Assembly (NCBI GenBank): GCA_020161815.1 | Contig: JAIUOP010000001.1 | Location: 1-64,000 of the forward strand | DNA length: 64,000 nt | Origin: Actinomycetota bacterium | GTDB lineage: Bacteria; Actinomycetota; Actinomycetes; Actinomycetales; Dermatophilaceae | Direction of reading: 5' to 3' | In this document: piece after piece, positions 63,926 through 64,000 of the stretch | Position numbering within the stretch: position 1 is the stretch's first letter | Layout of the letters: each line of letters begins with the position of its first letter | Notes under the pieces: generated by a model | Database searches by the model: none | The model's input: only the letters and a program-made list of their open reading frames with translations | What the model was told of the DNA's origin: nothing | Program-made: the position numbers and the translations under genes

Positions 63926-64000
63926 GTGCCTCGCGGAGACGGACGCCTCAGCCACGACCTGCTGCCCGGTGAGAAGGGCCCCCAGGACGCGTGCGGCGTC
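63926..64000 (+). CDS. purF: Amidophosphoribosyltransferase, N-terminus (cut by window end)
   Basis: Only 25 codons are inside the window: VPRGDGRLSHDLLPGEKGPQ leading to DACGV, where Cys is the catalytic N-terminal-type nucleophile of the PurF glutaminase domain. Actinobacterial PurF has exactly this long propeptide before CGV. The GTG lies six bases after GAGAAT (63914-63919), a weak -10-like hexamer. It is the first committed enzyme of purine synthesis and joins purA, purD, purC and purL in this window. Confidence 0.88.
   Translation, partial: MPRGDGRLSHDLLPGEKGPQDACGV

Overview
The window is very GC-rich (roughly 70% by eye). It uses GTG starts freely and has many ATGA/GTGA start-stop overlaps. 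It carries a dnaK-grpE-dnaJ-hspR operon with HspR (HAIR) operators, GlnX/GlnH/PknG, F420-dependent LLM oxidoreductase and DUF3151-type genes. This points to a high-GC Gram-positive actinobacterium, most likely order Micrococcales and perhaps Intrasporangiaceae; the family-level placement is inference. About 57 genes are packed tightly, and no rRNA, tRNA, insertion sequence or CRISPR array is seen.

Layout. 1-4.5 kb: heat-shock operon dnaK-grpE-dnaJ-hspR. 4.6-6.1 kb: a soluble Ser/Thr kinase fused to a methyltransferase-like domain, preceded by a tiny leader ORF. 6.1-8.9 kb: an NAD-binding epimerase-like gene and a broken receiver/flavin-reductase fusion gene. 8.9-17.2 kb: clpB (also under a HAIR site), a lipoprotein, an MFS exporter, a hydrolase, exonuclease III, an SDR enzyme and pyrE. 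17.4-30.9 kb: an eleven-gene, almost gap-free block LemA-TelA-unknown-AAA ATPase-GlnX-GlnH-coiled-coil-PknG-PP2C-VWA-FHA, which reads as one envelope-to-cytosol signalling system. 30.9-39.6 kb: an ABC-F protein, a two-gene ABC exporter with a two-component system, an amino-acid ABC importer and a DedA protein. 39.6-46 kb: TrmH-type methylase, acyltransferase, fba, DUF3151, a regulator with a clear operator, and purA. 46-49.5 kb: HelD-like helicase and a second LuxR-type regulator. 49.8-56.6 kb: purD, purC, a MazEF-type toxin-antitoxin pair and a giant single-chain purL. 56.6-60.1 kb: ECF sigma factor/anti-sigma pair facing a fasciclin lipoprotein, a DivIVA-like protein and a methyltransferase. 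60.1-64 kb: secreted 5'-nucleotidase, SCP2-like protein, LLM oxidoreductase, small membrane protein and the first 25 codons of purF.

How the genes work together. PurA, PurD, PurC, PurL and PurF are purine-synthesis enzymes spread over 19 kb and broken up by a toxin-antitoxin module. In the 17-31 kb block, GlnH would bind an amino acid, GlnX would carry the signal across the membrane, PknG would phosphorylate targets, PP2C would reverse this and the FHA protein would read the phosphothreonine. LemA, TelA, the AAA protein and the VWA protein are the unexplained additions. Three of these proteins (PknG, PP2C, FHA) carry N-terminal Cys-rich ribbons.

Two window-wide signals stand out. The non-palindromic octamer GTATGCCG/CGGCATAC occurs about 50 times, in genes and spacers and on both strands, against about two expected from base composition. 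Many genes have a -10-like TANNNT hexamer 6-8 bases before the start codon, the mark of leaderless mRNAs. Several long perfect inverted repeats of differing sequence also sit between genes, one lies inside a gene, and one stem sequence is reused at two distant sites.
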